64,000 nucleotides of DNA, taken from positions 12,672,347 to 12,736,346 of the forward strand of contig OY741282.1 in the NCBI GenBank assembly GCA_963514095.1, read 5' to 3'. Within the stretch, counting starts at the first letter, position 1. Each line of letters opens with the position of its first letter. The translations under genes were made by a program, and so were the position numbers. Shown piece by piece: positions 34,101 to 45,454 of the stretch. The notes beneath the pieces were generated by a model. It ran no database searches, was not told where the DNA came from, and saw nothing but the letters and a program-made list of their open reading frames with translations. This stretch comes from Eutrigla gurnardus (Eukaryota > Chordata > Actinopteri > Perciformes > Triglidae).

Positions 34101-37100
34101 ATGTAGCCTTCAGTTAAGTTAAACAATGTAAAAAAACAGCATTCCTACAATATAACTGCTGTATATACTTCAAAGCAACTTGTTAATGAAGAAAGGCATT
34201 CCTACCTATTACATTGCATCGCCTCAGTCTCCGCAGCAGCGAGTTATACTTTTCTCTCAGGGGGACTCTGACGGATTCTTCCTCTTCTGGGAAGGCTCGT
34301 ACCAGGGTGTCTGCCACCTGAGAAGAACAACAAGCAAGGATGAGAAATGTACTCAGTCAAAGTGATTCTGTTCTGCTTTGATAATCACTGGTTATGTAAG
34401 AAAAGACGGGGAGAAATCATATCACCAGAGAGAGAGGAGGAAGCTCAGACACGAGGCTCAGCAGTGTGTCCTGGAGGATCTCCTCGGCATTTAGGAAGCA
34501 AGAGAAAGGTAGGAAACGACATGCCCAGTGGAGGGCATCAACACAGGTAGAGCTCACTTCTGAACCACCAGGGATCTGAGGGTCACAAGTGCACACCGAT
34601 AAATATCAGGCACAGGCGGTTTAGGGTTATTTATAAATGACAATGTCACCCAATTAAACACAAATTGAATACCTGTTCATCTCTGCCACGCTGTCTTGCA
34701 GCCTGATACTTCCTGCAGGAAATGGAAAGCTGGTCCCTGACGTGAAGCATCCAGCACAGACCGCACAGCTCCCTGAAACAGACTTGTAGGGAAAGTATAG
34801 TTAATAAGTACAACCTGAAAGTAGGTAATTGATTATGATATTCACAAATCACTATGAGGGGCATTTTACTAATAGTTTGGATGGTGTCAGGGTCCAGGCG
34901 ACCATCTTTATTAGGCCCCAGTTTGAAGAATCCACTACGGCTGACGAACTTCATCAGGCCCTCTGGGAAAGCCTTTTCTTCTTCAGCAGCTGATGGATAG
35001 GAGTACTTCTTCTTGATCTGAAAACAATATCAGATATTTTCTCTATTAGGATGAAATGCTGTTTCGTACCAACGTGGAATCACCAACTATTAAACACTGT
35101 CAGTAATAAGATGGGGCAATATAAACAAGGCAAAGCATTGCAGGCAACTGACCATCACTTTAAGATTTTTTGTAATTTCCTATTTGCATGATGAGCCAAT
35201 GAAAATGTAGTAAAATGAAAAAGATAGATCAGTCCTAGGAAGTACCTTGTGTAATACATGTCTGGCACGGCGCAGATGGCTGATGTACCACTGGGCAGCA
35301 GGATGGCAGCAACGTGCAGACCTCAGAAGTAACAGTAGTCTTTGGAGAACTCCAGACACTTTGTGACGTGACGCAACTTCTGCAAACTGCCCCATTGTCC
35401 CTATGGGGTCCTGTGTGTTCGGGGACGGCTGGGGGCAATAAAGAGGTGGGGAAGGCAGATATAGTCCAGTGGGCACCAAGATAGGCAGGCAAGAACACAG
35501 GTCTTTGGCTTTGTCCAGCAAGGAAGACAATGGTGATGTCATAACATTTACTCCAGCCATGACCGAAGCCTTCAGAATCTCCTGCATGGAAACCTGTAAC
35601 AAGTCCCAGTCTTCTCCTTCAGCAGGGTCTAGTAAAATGAGACAAAGGGTACATTAGAATCAAAGGGTTCTATGTGTGTGTTTTGTATTGTTGTTATAGT
35701 TGTGAGATCTCACCAACCTTTAAAGCTCTTGTCACCATCTTTATCTCCATGCTCTTGGGAGTCGGACTTATTGCCAAGGAGACACTCCAACTCAACCTCA
35801 AAAATGCTTTCTGGTTCCAAAGCTGTCGGGAGGTGGAGCTCCCTCCTCTTGAGCCTGTCGTAAAAATTGTATTTGAGATGTTCATGAAAACAAACTGAAT
35901 TTATTCTAATGAATAAAAGGAATGTATTCTTTTATGATACGGTGATGTTTCCACACTCACCGAGTGAAGTCAAAGTGCTGAGTGCAGTAATTCGTATAGG
36001 CCAGGCTGAGAGAGGCTGCTGTCTTCCAGTCCCCAAGATGATACGCCAACCACACTGTCTCAGGAAGCAAACCTCCCAGCAGGAGCAGGTCCTGGGCGTA
36101 GTCGACGGTCCATACTTCAGACAGCTGCTGTTGTCGCACTGCTCTAGACACCTCCTCCTGGCATAGTGGCACTAAGCGCCCAACACTAGGAGCTGAGAAA
36201 GACATATTACCAACAGTGGTATAAATGGATAAATTACCTGTTTGACTAACACATAATGATGGAAACACACCCTGAAGTAGATGCAGTGGCGGTAGGATGG
36301 CCACATGGTGAGGGGGGAGGATGTAGAGGGGTTGGTTGGTGAAATAAGAGGCCATGAATCTCCCCAGGGTCTGAACCACAGCACAAGCTGCATCACTGTG
36401 AAGGTCCATCAGAAGCCACGGGGAAGGAGAAGAGTCTGCTGTGGGGCATAAAGGCAGATCTAATAACTGACTATCAGTACAATCGGCTGAAAAGAATCTG
36501 CAGTAACTATGTCAAAAAATTGTATCGAGTAAGTTTCTAGCACCTGTATTCATTCATTCTTAGAATTAACTTCTTCTATTCCGAAATAATGATGTATTCT
36601 TTCTGAAAACATATTTTGGTCACAAAGCCTTTATGGGGAGACAAAGCAAACTCAAATGCCAGTATGACATAATGTGACCACAATGTATAATGTAGGAGCC
36701 ATTTACAGATTTATTCCATTAACTCACACATGAACGCCCTCTAAAGAGACTTATCCACCATGGCATACCTGTTATGCAGGTCATGTTGTCCTTCTGGTCT
36801 CCAGCCCTGTGCAGGATCAGACGGGCCATGTGGTCCCCCAACTCCTGTGCTTCTCTCAGACGGTATTGGGACAACAGACTGTACAGGAGTGCCAGGCAAT
36901 GGCGTGTCTCCTTGAAGACACTACGATCTGAGTCTAACAGAAAAACAAATGATTTTGATCATTTAATCATTTCAGACTCAATGTGACCTTGTGGTATACT
37001 TAAATGGGGAAACGTAAGCAGTGGTTTTTACTTTTGTCACTCTCCTCACAGATTTGTAACCGCCATGTATCTGCACTTTTTTGGTACGAGCCACACAGGA

Positions 37101-40100
37101 AGAGATCTTCACCTGGGGGACGAAATTCAGACTCTTCTTAAGATTATTTTGCAGCAACAACCATAGTCAGATACATAGTGCTTTTGCTACAGACCTGGGT
37201 AACTCAGCAGTGCAGGACCCTCCTCCAGTCTTTCTCCTGTAGCCTGCAGAGCAGTTTGGATCTGAGACATGATGGCAGAAAGATGTTGCTGCTCCTCCTC
37301 CCAGCCATCACAGCCTTTCAAGCTTTTCATGTCCTCCACGTACTGCTGGGTGATCGTGTAGACCCACTGCCACACTCCCAACAATCTGGCCAAAAAAGAA
37401 AATCACCGATCTCGTTTGACTTTGAGACAATCTTACATTCAAGCCAAAAAATGACATGCAATGACTACTACCACTACTACTGCTACTTGCTCATTAAAAC
37501 TGACATGTGTCCTCACACCTGCTAGATGGCCGCTGGGGAACAGGTCGTGCCTGATGTACAAAACTAGATTTCTCTTCCTTCTCGTCCTGCAACAGAGGCA
37601 CATAGTGAGCATCTGAAGCCCAGAGCTGTTGTGGCTGGGAAGGAGATTCCTTCTCTGCAGAGGACCAGGCAGTTCTTTGTTGCAGGCTGTAGGCGTGGTC
37701 AAGAGAATCGGAGACATGCTGCAAGATAAGCAGGACTGAGGATAGACTTTGAGATATTAACTGACAGTGACCAGTCTGGTGGGACTCGGGATGAGGAGTC
37801 AGCAAGAGGCGTACCAGCCGTTTACTGAGCTCTACCACCAGCCCCAGGCAGCATGAACCATCTGAGTGAGTGCTGTCCCAGGGAAGAAAAGACAGAAGGG
37901 CCCTGAGAAGGTGCAGAAGGCAAACCGAGGTATTATTTGTTCCTGTGTTCGTGGAGCTGGGGATCAAATGGAGTAAAGCAGCCAACTGCACCACGCAGTA
38001 GAGGGTATGCTTCAGCAGACGGCTTCTGTTTTCCACAGCTTTCCCTAGAGACAAGCCAAAAGCCCAAGCTGTTAACAGCTTAGTCTGGATTTTTCCAAGT
38101 TCGAGATCGAGAAGAGAAGCCTTCCTCTCTGCTTCAACAGAGTCATTTTCATAACGTGTGCTAACAAAAAGTCCAGCGTCCCTCTGTGTGTCCGGAGCGT
38201 GGAGAGTGTCAAACATTGAGGCAAACTCCAGACGGCCTCCATCCTCCACATGAGAACCGGCAGGAGGTCCGTCAACATCTGAGTCATCCTCAAAGAAAGT
38301 CTAGAAGGCGAAAGACAAACAGCAGGTTAAAGTCAGCAACTAATACTGACCAATCATGTAATATAGCAACAGTCAATTTAGCCTACACCAAACCAAAAGC
38401 TATATATGTCTAGCTTATGCTATTTGACTGACCTGTACTTTTTCAAGAAGCTCCTTGGTACCACCCAACGTCCCCTGGTCCTGCAGGAAGAGTGGCAGCG
38501 CTGATCCATCTGTCGCTGCTGAAATGACGGAGTCTGCTGTGTTGGGCCCACATGTAATAAGACTGCTGTCAAGATTCAGGCAAGATAGGGACTCCAACCA
38601 TGACCTCACATGAATCTGAAAATAATGAATGTGAGGAAATCATATTGTCAAGAATAGACCAGCAGAAACTACATCCAAAAAGCAGAAGATGAATAAGACC
38701 CCTGTTCCCACTTCCCTGGTTTACCACCTGTGATTTATCCAGTATCCGGCTGGCCTTCTCAAGGTCCTTGCTTGTGTCCTTTAGAAGTGTTTTCAGCATC
38801 AGGGCAGGAGAAGGCCTATCCAGCACCCTCATAACTGTGGCCATGTAGCCATCAGATACAATGAGATACAGCAGCCGTGGATGCCAAGTCACAGAATACC
38901 GCTGCCTCAGGACATCTCGGACAGACAAGCTGGAGCTGGACAGAGAGGCCTCCCCTTTCCCTGCAGGTATCGGTGCCCTGGGGGGGAAAGGATACAAAAA
39001 TGGAATCACAGACTAGCAAACTCTCAACTATGTTTAAGTGTTTGTTTCAGGTTGTGAAGATTTGCTGCTTTTCTCTTTTTCATATCGTTGTAAAGTGAAT
39101 ATTGTTGGGGTTTGGTGACTGTTGGTCAGACAAAACAAGACATTTGGAGATCTTTGGGTTTATGAAATAGCAACAATTTTTCAGGGTTTTCTGGCATTTT
39201 ATAGGTCAAACAATGAATCAAATAATTAAGTTATCACCAGATGAATCAGTAATGGAAGTAAACGTTAGTTGCTGCCCTATATTATATATAATTAAAATAA
39301 CATGTTTCACATCGGATTTAAACTTCCATTCTTGGGACAATAGACAGGAGCAAGGCAATCTGACTTAGCTCTTATGATGAAAAGTTAAAGTAAAGCATTC
39401 ACTAGCAGAGATGGCAAAAGACAAGAGAAGAATTTAGAATAAAGAACATCAGCACAAGCAAATCTTTAACTTGTAACAAGGGCTAATACGTAAGATGTCT
39501 GACATGCATACCGGTAAGTGACGAGGGGATGCAGGGGCAAGAAGTGTGCAGGTCCAAAGTCAACATTGCAACCACAGGTTGTTAGAGTGCTAAGCCCCCC
39601 AAGGCGAGCTAACATAAGAAGGGAGCCTCTCTTCAGAACACAGGCCAGGAAAAGACCGTCGGGCGACCAGCTCACACTGCCCACCCAGTATGACCTGAAG
39701 GAGAAGATACATAAAGTTTCTAAATAAATACACAGTGTATATCAAAGATATTACAGTGGTTCTAATCACATATGGCATTCAGGTGAATCAACATAAATAA
39801 ATGAGTCACACACCTTCGCCAGCAATGCGTGACAGTATGCCTTGCCCCCAGGTTATAGGCTAACTACTGCACAACACCAACCACAACTGTTATTCCCATT
39901 TGTATATATGGAAGCCGTACCTTATGTATTTGGAGGGGATCTCCATTTTCTTACTTCCACATCCTCCAAGGCCACTTGATATCGAGACAAAATTCTGTGT
40001 GCTCACAAAGAGGACTTGTGTGGCCTGCATTCAACAAGAGGGAATATAAATATTGATTTCTGGAAGGAAAAACAACATATAAAGATGTGAAAATGAGATA

Positions 40101-41497
40101 CAGAGGCCAGATGTTCACCTTAGGCAGTCTCTGGTTCAGGACGATGGCTAACAGGCGGCCATCTGGGGAAATGGCTGGCATCAAGGCCCCTCTGGACTTG
40201 ACTGGCTGGCAAGGCGGGGTGAGACAAGACATGGTGTATGCCTTGGTGGCCCACTGTATGCTGTATCCCACAGAACTAAAAAGACAAATGGGTTCTTTTC
40301 AGCACGGTGATACTTAATGACAGTCCTGTTCCTTAAATAGACCTGCTGACTCACCCTGCTCTCACACGGACTTCTTCCCATTGGATTTTCAGGCAGGTGA
40401 TGATTAGCTTCTTCTCAGATGTGAAAACAAAGGCTGTCAAGCAGGCATCACCCATAACCTAAGAGAGTTCGGAACAGCTTAAAATAAGATATACAGCCTC
40501 TAGAAAACATACAAATGCAAAAATATAAATGGATTGCAGTGTTAAATATGTATTTTATTCAGTATACAGACCTCGGTTTTGATGAAAATGGTGTGTTGGG
40601 ATGCTTCTTTGTCTTGAGAGGAAGGCAGAACTGACTCTTCGAGGGGCTTTATATGCGCCCAGTGTCCCTTGACTGTGCCATCTCGTACGCTCTTCAAATC
40701 CCTGACATCCACACACTCCCACAGGAACACTCGCCCTGTTATCGCTACCAGGAGCACACGCATCCCATCCCCTGACACCTGGAGCGACAGTCTGGTAGCA
40801 TTCCCTGAGAAAACATACACACATAAATCCATGAATTTAATATGTATTACCCATTAACACCCACACACGATCTTATGCTATTGTTATATCCAGGATCAAA
40901 TATGTCCCACATCTTCCAAGTCAACATGTTACAGTCTCACAGTAAAATATACACACACATGTGCATAATATACCAGTACTGTGCATACCTTGAGCGGCAG
41001 TGATCATCTGAACTACTTCTGGGGCTGCTGCAGCGGTCTTCAACAGGTCTTTATCCCTGTTCCACAGAAACAGCTCTCCGGAGAGCAAAAGTCCACAAAG
41101 CCACATACCTGAAAAACAACAGGAGACATGTGATTTGTGCTCAGAGCTGACACATGTTGCTTTGAGGTTACACATTACACTCACCACTGTGGGAGGAAGC
41201 CATTGTCACCACACTGGTGAGCAGAGGGTGTAGTTTGGGAGTCCTCTTTTTGGTGCGACCGGACACCATGTTGATCTCACTGATCCGTCTGTCATCTAGC
41301 AAGAACACAGACTCCTTCTCCTGAAGAGTGACACGACACAGGTTCACAGCAATGCTCTCCAGACACTCAGATCAACGTTTTTTCTTGTTCTGGCTGAAAT
41401 ATGTCACAGTCTTCACCTTCCCAAGCCAACAGAATCGCGGCCATGGTTTCTTCCGTTTGATGCTGGATGACAAAACAACTTCCAACTTTAGCTCCAT
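25377..41497 (-). CDS. cplane1: CPLANE1 (C5orf42/JBTS17), ciliogenesis and planar polarity effector 1, complete
   Basis: CPLANE1 is a large protein of the cilium base. With INTU, FUZ and WDPCP it forms the CPLANE module that supports intraflagellar transport assembly and planar polarity; human mutations cause Joubert syndrome 17 and OFD VI. Forty-seven exons read on the minus strand join without a stop into about 3,223 residues (human about 3,200). The start MELKLEV with KKPWPRFCWLGKEKESVFLLDD matches the human N-terminus closely, as do KSRGALMPAISPDG, LACVLKRGSLL, EFGP-type PLHPLVTY, MSQKRVLPDDERRELRVWM and the terminal SLSKIDW segment. The start ATG is in a strong context (A at -3, G at +4). 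Most introns are about 70-150 bp. Two introns use GC donors. A minus-strand AATAAA lies at 25256-25261, about 115 bp past the stop codon. Confidence 0.97.
28292..32210 (-). CDS. cplane1: CPLANE1 coding exons 25-36: disordered Pro/Ser/Gln-rich region (residues about 1882-2684)
   Basis: Exons in transcript order are 32059-32210, 31806-31968, 31311-31560, 30863-31225, 30122-30748, 29848-30029, 29678-29759, 29500-29584, 29179-29313, 28961-29023, 28766-28839 and 28292-28523. Composition is Pro, Ser, Gln and His rich with repeated LRLLHL/IRLLHLDSGP-type short motifs in the 627-bp exon, and a recurring RL(I/M)SMEEL-like segment. The introns after the exons at 30122 and 29848 require GC donors to keep frame. 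Confidence 0.9.
32351..35017 (-). CDS. cplane1: CPLANE1 coding exons 19-24, including the 1.1 kb largest exon (residues about 1230-1881)
   Basis: Exons in transcript order are 34870-35017, 34673-34782, 34426-34575, 34206-34317, 33556-33880 and 32351-33463. The acceptor of the second is set at 34782 (CAAG) because the stronger-looking TTTCAG at 34773 breaks the frame and loses CFRELCGLCWML. The fifth begins with a poly-Glu tract. The 1,113-bp exon encodes FELEDEEYLNFLELFLSYVL, then a low-complexity Ser/Pro/Arg region and a Lys/Gly-rich loop. Confidence 0.92.
35246..38615 (-). CDS. cplane1: CPLANE1 coding exons 10-18: central helical region (residues about 457-1229)
   Basis: Exons in transcript order are 38433-38615, 37519-38300, 37195-37385, 37032-37112, 36769-36933, 36271-36435, 35961-36192, 35718-35854 and 35246-35628, with matching phases and GT-AG borders. 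The sequence is Leu-rich and helix-like (LLHLLRALLSFLPW, ELSKRLVRLLL, LGDWKTAASLSLAY), resembling alpha-solenoid segments. No catalytic motif is seen. The function of this region is not established from sequence. Confidence 0.93.
38728..41497 (-). CDS. cplane1: CPLANE1 coding exons 1-9: N-terminal beta-propeller region (residues 1-456)
   Basis: Exons in transcript order are 41417-41497, 41185-41320, 40989-41108, 40572-40804, 40355-40458, 40119-40275, 39921-40024, 39512-39694 and 38728-38977. All phases agree. Repeated hydrophobic-turn-W motifs (SGELFLWNRDKD, TGRVFLWECVD, SIQWATK, SVSWSPDGLFLACVLKRG) indicate a degenerate WD40-like propeller. The donor of exon 9 may instead be three bases further (38725), adding one Val; both keep frame. 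Confidence 0.94.
39045..39275 (+). repeat. Diverged interspersed repeat, family B copy 3
   Basis: The landmarks TTTGCTGCTTTTCTCTTTTT, TGTTGGTCAGACAAAACA, GGCATTTTATAGGTCAAACA and ACGTTAGTTGCTGCCCT occur in order. This is the fullest copy in the window. It lies in the CPLANE1 intron between coding exons 8 and 9, which is unusually long for this compact gene because of it. Confidence 0.7.
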
Positions 41498-41542
41498 GTT
41501 TGAGAGACAGCATCAGTCCTTCCTCTTGGTCGGTAGGGTTCA

Positions 41543-41543
41543 T
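41543..41543 (-). promoter_or_regulatory. Upstream out-of-frame ATG overlapping the CPLANE1 start
   Basis: An ATG 46 bases upstream of the CPLANE1 start opens a +1-shifted frame of 51 codons. It runs through coding exon 1 and stops in exon 2 after splicing. Its context is weak (T at -3, A at +4), whereas the main ATG is strong, so leaky scanning is expected. Confidence 0.5.
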
Positions 41544-41868
41544 CGAGATTGCAGGATCCCTCTGGACAAGCGAGACGACGCGGCATTACATCTAAGCTAA
41601 CGTTAGCTGAGAAGCAACCGTTTTATGATGTGAATGTATTCTGCTACGTAGCTAGACAGAAATATCACTCTCCAATATGCGACAGCATCGTTATGTTTTT
41701 ACACTAACCAGTGATATTAACTGGTAACGTTAGAGTGGCATGAGCCCTTTATATGAAGCTACATAGTTCGAACAAACTAAAACCGTGTTATGTTAACCAT
41801 ACCGTTAACTAGCATTAGCCACCTAGCATAGTGCGCGCAGCACTGATTCCGGGGAAGAAATGGCTTAC

Positions 41869-41960
41869 CTGCGCACTTCAGTGATTAGTGATAGTCCAGT
41901 GTTAGCATGCTCAAATCACATAGTCACGGGAATGTTAATGTTACTACGCCGTTAACGTTT
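41869..41960 (-). other. cplane1: Probable non-coding first exon of CPLANE1
   Basis: On the minus strand GCGCAG|GTAAGC at 41868 is a near-consensus donor. It faces a CCAG acceptor at 41562, just before the coding exon. This suggests a 5' UTR exon separated by a roughly 300-bp intron. The left boundary is supported by the donor; the transcription start (right boundary) is a guess. Confidence 0.5.
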
Positions 41961-42052
41961 ATATTGTAGTTTATCATGAAACATTTCGAAACTCCCTCCG
42001 CTTTAGTAGCCAGAATAGTTTCCCATGATCCTCTTGGAGGAAGCTTCCAGCC

Positions 42053-42066
42053 GTTGCCGTAGGAAC
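42053..42066 (+). promoter_or_regulatory. RFX X-box-like motif upstream of CPLANE1
   Basis: GTTGCC-GT-AGGAAC fits the X-box pattern GTNRCC, 0-3 bases, RGYAAC with a single mismatch. X-boxes bind RFX factors and mark promoters of ciliary genes. It lies about 185 bp upstream of the predicted CPLANE1 first-exon donor, where a ciliary gene would be expected to carry one. Confidence 0.45.
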
Positions 42067-42278
42067 TAACTGCCTATTGATGTAGCCGACGTCTTGAGTG
42101 TCCACTCCCTCAGCCCCAAACAATCCTAGACATAGGACAAACGTGTTAATATCATTTGTGGCGTATATTTTGCGTGATGTCTAACCTTCGAATGTAGTTT
42201 TTTTTTCAGGGAGGTTCAGGGCAGGATATTATCAGAACATTTAGATAGTCAGAATATTGCTGCACAACCATACTTTCG

Positions 42279-42291
42279 CCAGCAGGTGGCA
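42279..42291 (+). promoter_or_regulatory. Perfect CTCF core motif
   Basis: CCAGCAGGTGGCA matches the CTCF core CCASYAGRKGGCR at every position. It sits about 0.4 kb upstream of the CPLANE1 first exon and on the side facing fam222a, a sensible place for an insulator between divergent genes. Binding is inferred. Confidence 0.5.
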
Positions 42292-44231
42292 CTGCTACGA
42301 CATGCATTACTGTAAGTATAGCAGGGTGTTTGAGCTCACGTGAAAGCCTGCCCTGAGTAGACAGAAGAGATCACAGTGGGAGATAAATGGTGGTAGGCCG
42401 TTTGTACTTTGCCTCTGAGCCATTGCAGATATCTCCCCACAAGGTCAATACTCTCTGAGGAACATGCAGGCCTATTAACTACCTGGATGTTTGTGTGCAG
42501 TAAGTGGTCCTCTTCACTATTAACATGCTTCGGGTCGTGCGAACTCTCAAGCAATAAGGTCTCTTATTGGCTTGTTACGGAGAGTTATTAGGTTTGCCCC
42601 CCGGCCCCTGCTGGTATTTAATTACCCTTGCACTCTCTCCTTTTCATCATGATGAAGATGACAGCAGCCATTGCCAATAGGGGAAAGAGGAGACTTTCCC
42701 CCAGACCTTAATTGGTTCATTTGCCTCTGCCTGCCAGGCGCAGATGGAGCTCTTTATTAGTGTCAGTGCCAGGTACATTCTGCTCTGATGAGAACCATCT
42801 TAAGAGGGAGAGCTTGACATCATGAGGACATCATGACATGGCCAAAACAGAATGATAATCTGGATGAGAGTAGTTCAATAATCAAACCCTTAGAGCCCTA
42901 CAAAATGTGTGCATTCAATATATAAGCTTACCAATATTTTGTCATTTGCCTATGTGTATATGTTTTGGGGATTATTCACAGTTAGTAAACATTCTTTACA
43001 CACCCAAACATGGCACAGCCGAGGAGTATACGACAAGAACATCCGATGCAAATGCTTTAAAAAAAACCTTAAAACCTCAAATTGTTGTCTTTGTTTCCAC
43101 ACATAACAGCATATGTCCCCTGAACACTTGTAGTTTTATTTGATACTGGAATCAAAGCCATTTTGGTTTGAATTTGCATCTCTCTTTCTGATATAGTCCA
43201 CCTGTCAGGAGACAAAAAATAAATGATTCAATTAGCATAAATTGCCGTTAGCTAATTGCATTACTAAATGGAAGTAGAACCGTATTTCCAAATGTCTCAG
43301 TTTGTTAACCACTGATTATAATACGGGAGCAGGGTAAGACTGAAACATGTCTGTAAATCCCCCAATACCTCTCCTGCTTCAGAAAGAAAAAGAAAAAAGA
43401 AAGGAGTGCAGTACTATTACTGACTATTTGAATGTTGCCTGTTCTCTCAACAAGGCATATACGGTGGCTGGGTCCCTGGAAAATCCTCTTGCAATCTAAA
43501 CATTTACTACATGTGGATGGTAAAGATGTTTCCCCGTGTATTTTAACATAGTGGATTATAATGTTTCCATTATGCTCTGCAAGCACATGCTAACTGTGGG
43601 CTCCTATTAATTCCAACAAACTGTATGGCCATTACAACAACGTGCGATTAACCGGAGAACAGCAATCCATCTACGTCTTCAGTGTTCAATATAGGGACAT
43701 TAGTTGGCATGGTAACCCCATTTGCCATCTGCAAGCCTCATTCATACTGAGAAATGACACTCAGGAAGCTGTAAAGAAACAATTCAATATTCTTTCTCAC
43801 ACAACAGTGGGTCAGAGCGAGTATGTCTGTTGCAAATCTCTTGGTGTGCACTCAATTGTCTTTCCCGGAAAATAACAAACAAAAAAAAAACCTGTCTTTG
43901 AAGGGTAGAATTTGCCTTGATGACTGGTTTCCATCATCGCATGTTTATCGGGGAGATTAATTCGTGTACGGAGCCCTGCAGCAATGTGTGTTAAATATTG
44001 ACAAGCGGGCGTTCAAAGTCTAGTTCAGCCTTTGAGGATGGAAAATGCTGAAAACAAATACATGATTGTTTGTTGAGAGTTAGATGAGTCGTTCCTCCCT
44101 AATTTGACTAACTTGAAGACGTTTTCTTGTATATTTTATAGTATTTGTGCTTGTGAATCCTTTTCCACAGATAGTTGAATTTTTGTTTTGTTTAGAGTAT
44201 ATATAGGGTATTGTGTCTTCCCCTGTGTCTC

Positions 44232-44395
44232 CAAATCAATGGTGGATAGTAGCTGAGTACATTTACTGAAGTAGGCTTCAATTTTGTGGGTTATAGTTTA
44301 CTTGAGTTTTCCCATGTTGTGCTGCTTTGTGCCGATATTTCAATACATGTCAAAGGGTGATATTACACATTTACTCCATGAGCCTACATTCATTA
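44232..44395 (+). repeat. Diverged interspersed repeat, family C
   Basis: The stretch AATGGTGGATAGTAGCTGAG, GTACATTTACTGAAGTA, TTTACTTGAGTTTTCCCATG and ATATTACACATTTACTCCAT follows the order of a very common teleost repeat built around AGTACATTTACTCAAGTA. It is a single degraded copy upstream of the fam222a promoter region. Confidence 0.65.
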
Positions 44396-44897
44396 CACAG
44401 CATTTGCTTGGAGAGTTACAGAACAGTATTTAAACCAGCAGTATAAAGCGGTTATATGGATAAACTTTGATGGCATAAGAGGACGTTATTGCAGTACAAA
44501 GTAGGAAAGAGATCAAATAATTGAATTATATTAAAATATGAGTATATATATTTTTTTTATATATTAGGCCTATATCAAAATTGCACACAGTGTCAGCATT
44601 GGTTAATTATAATGATGTTAACCTGCTGATTTGAGATTCAGGGCTCAAGTTAGACCACAAACTTGCTTTTTTTGTTTTGGGGCTCGTCACATCACACGTT
44701 CTTCCCCTTTAATTTTCTCCGCGAAACAGCAACGTGCTTACTTTGACGGCTCCGGCATCGGCACAGCGGCCGCCCTCCCTGCCACCCGATTGGCCGAGCC
44801 GTGGGAATATGCTTAAACACGGCCCTGATTGATTGGCCCAGAGCCGGTTTTCAACAGCGCAAGGGGGACTGTTTCCAGTCCGACATCACTCCCTGTG

Positions 44898-44901
<4 letters not shown>

Positions 44902-44937
<36 letters not shown>
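44902..44937 (+). repeat. (AC)n microsatellite, 18 units
   Basis: This is an uninterrupted AC run inside the CpG-rich region. Confidence 0.98.
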
Positions 44938-44938
<1 letters not shown>

Positions 44939-45339
44939 AGCAGCTTGGACGCCTGCCGAGATGAGACGCAGGCAGCTGCACGGAGAACGCAGTCGGTGAA
45001 ACGCTATCCTCTCCGCGGGTCGGCGGACGTGTCGGGGACGCGCAGCTAACGGGCCGGCGTCATCAATGGATATTTCTCCGGAGGTTTCGCGAAATCAGTG
45101 GCGAGAGATTGCTTTTCGCGGAGGAAATACGCCTTCCGAGCCGGAGAGAGCAGCCAATCAGCCGCGGCGAGCCAAAGATAAACAAGCCTTATGATAAGAC
45201 CAAACTCTGTAAGACACTCATTACCTTTCTCATCAATGTGACGGGACTCTGTGGGTTTGTTGTACAGGCCGTGTTGCGTTTGTGACTGTGTAACTACAGC
45301 GACATAACAGCGTGAGAGCAGGGTTGTAGAGACGCGTCG

Positions 45340-45342
<3 letters not shown>

Positions 45343-45423
<81 letters not shown>

Positions 45424-45454
45424 GTGTGTGTGTGTGCGTGTGTGTGTGTGTGTG
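45343..45454 (+). repeat. (GT)n microsatellite with GC interruptions
   Basis: About 112 bp of GT repeats lie within the probable fam222a promoter region. GTGCGTG interruptions occur near 45343, 45419 and 45437. Confidence 0.98.

Larger units (their letters stand above)
42067..44650. other. Intergenic region between the divergent CPLANE1 and fam222a genes
   Basis: No coding exon is recognised. It holds the CTCF motif, an AT-rich segment with several TAATT-type homeodomain sites (about 43.20-43.29 kb), and one degraded family C repeat. Confidence 0.6.

Noticed and set aside
34673..34772. CPLANE1 exon 20 starting at the TTTCAG acceptor
   Set aside because: It breaks the phase with the preceding exon, which ends in phase 1; the CAAG acceptor restores a continuous frame.
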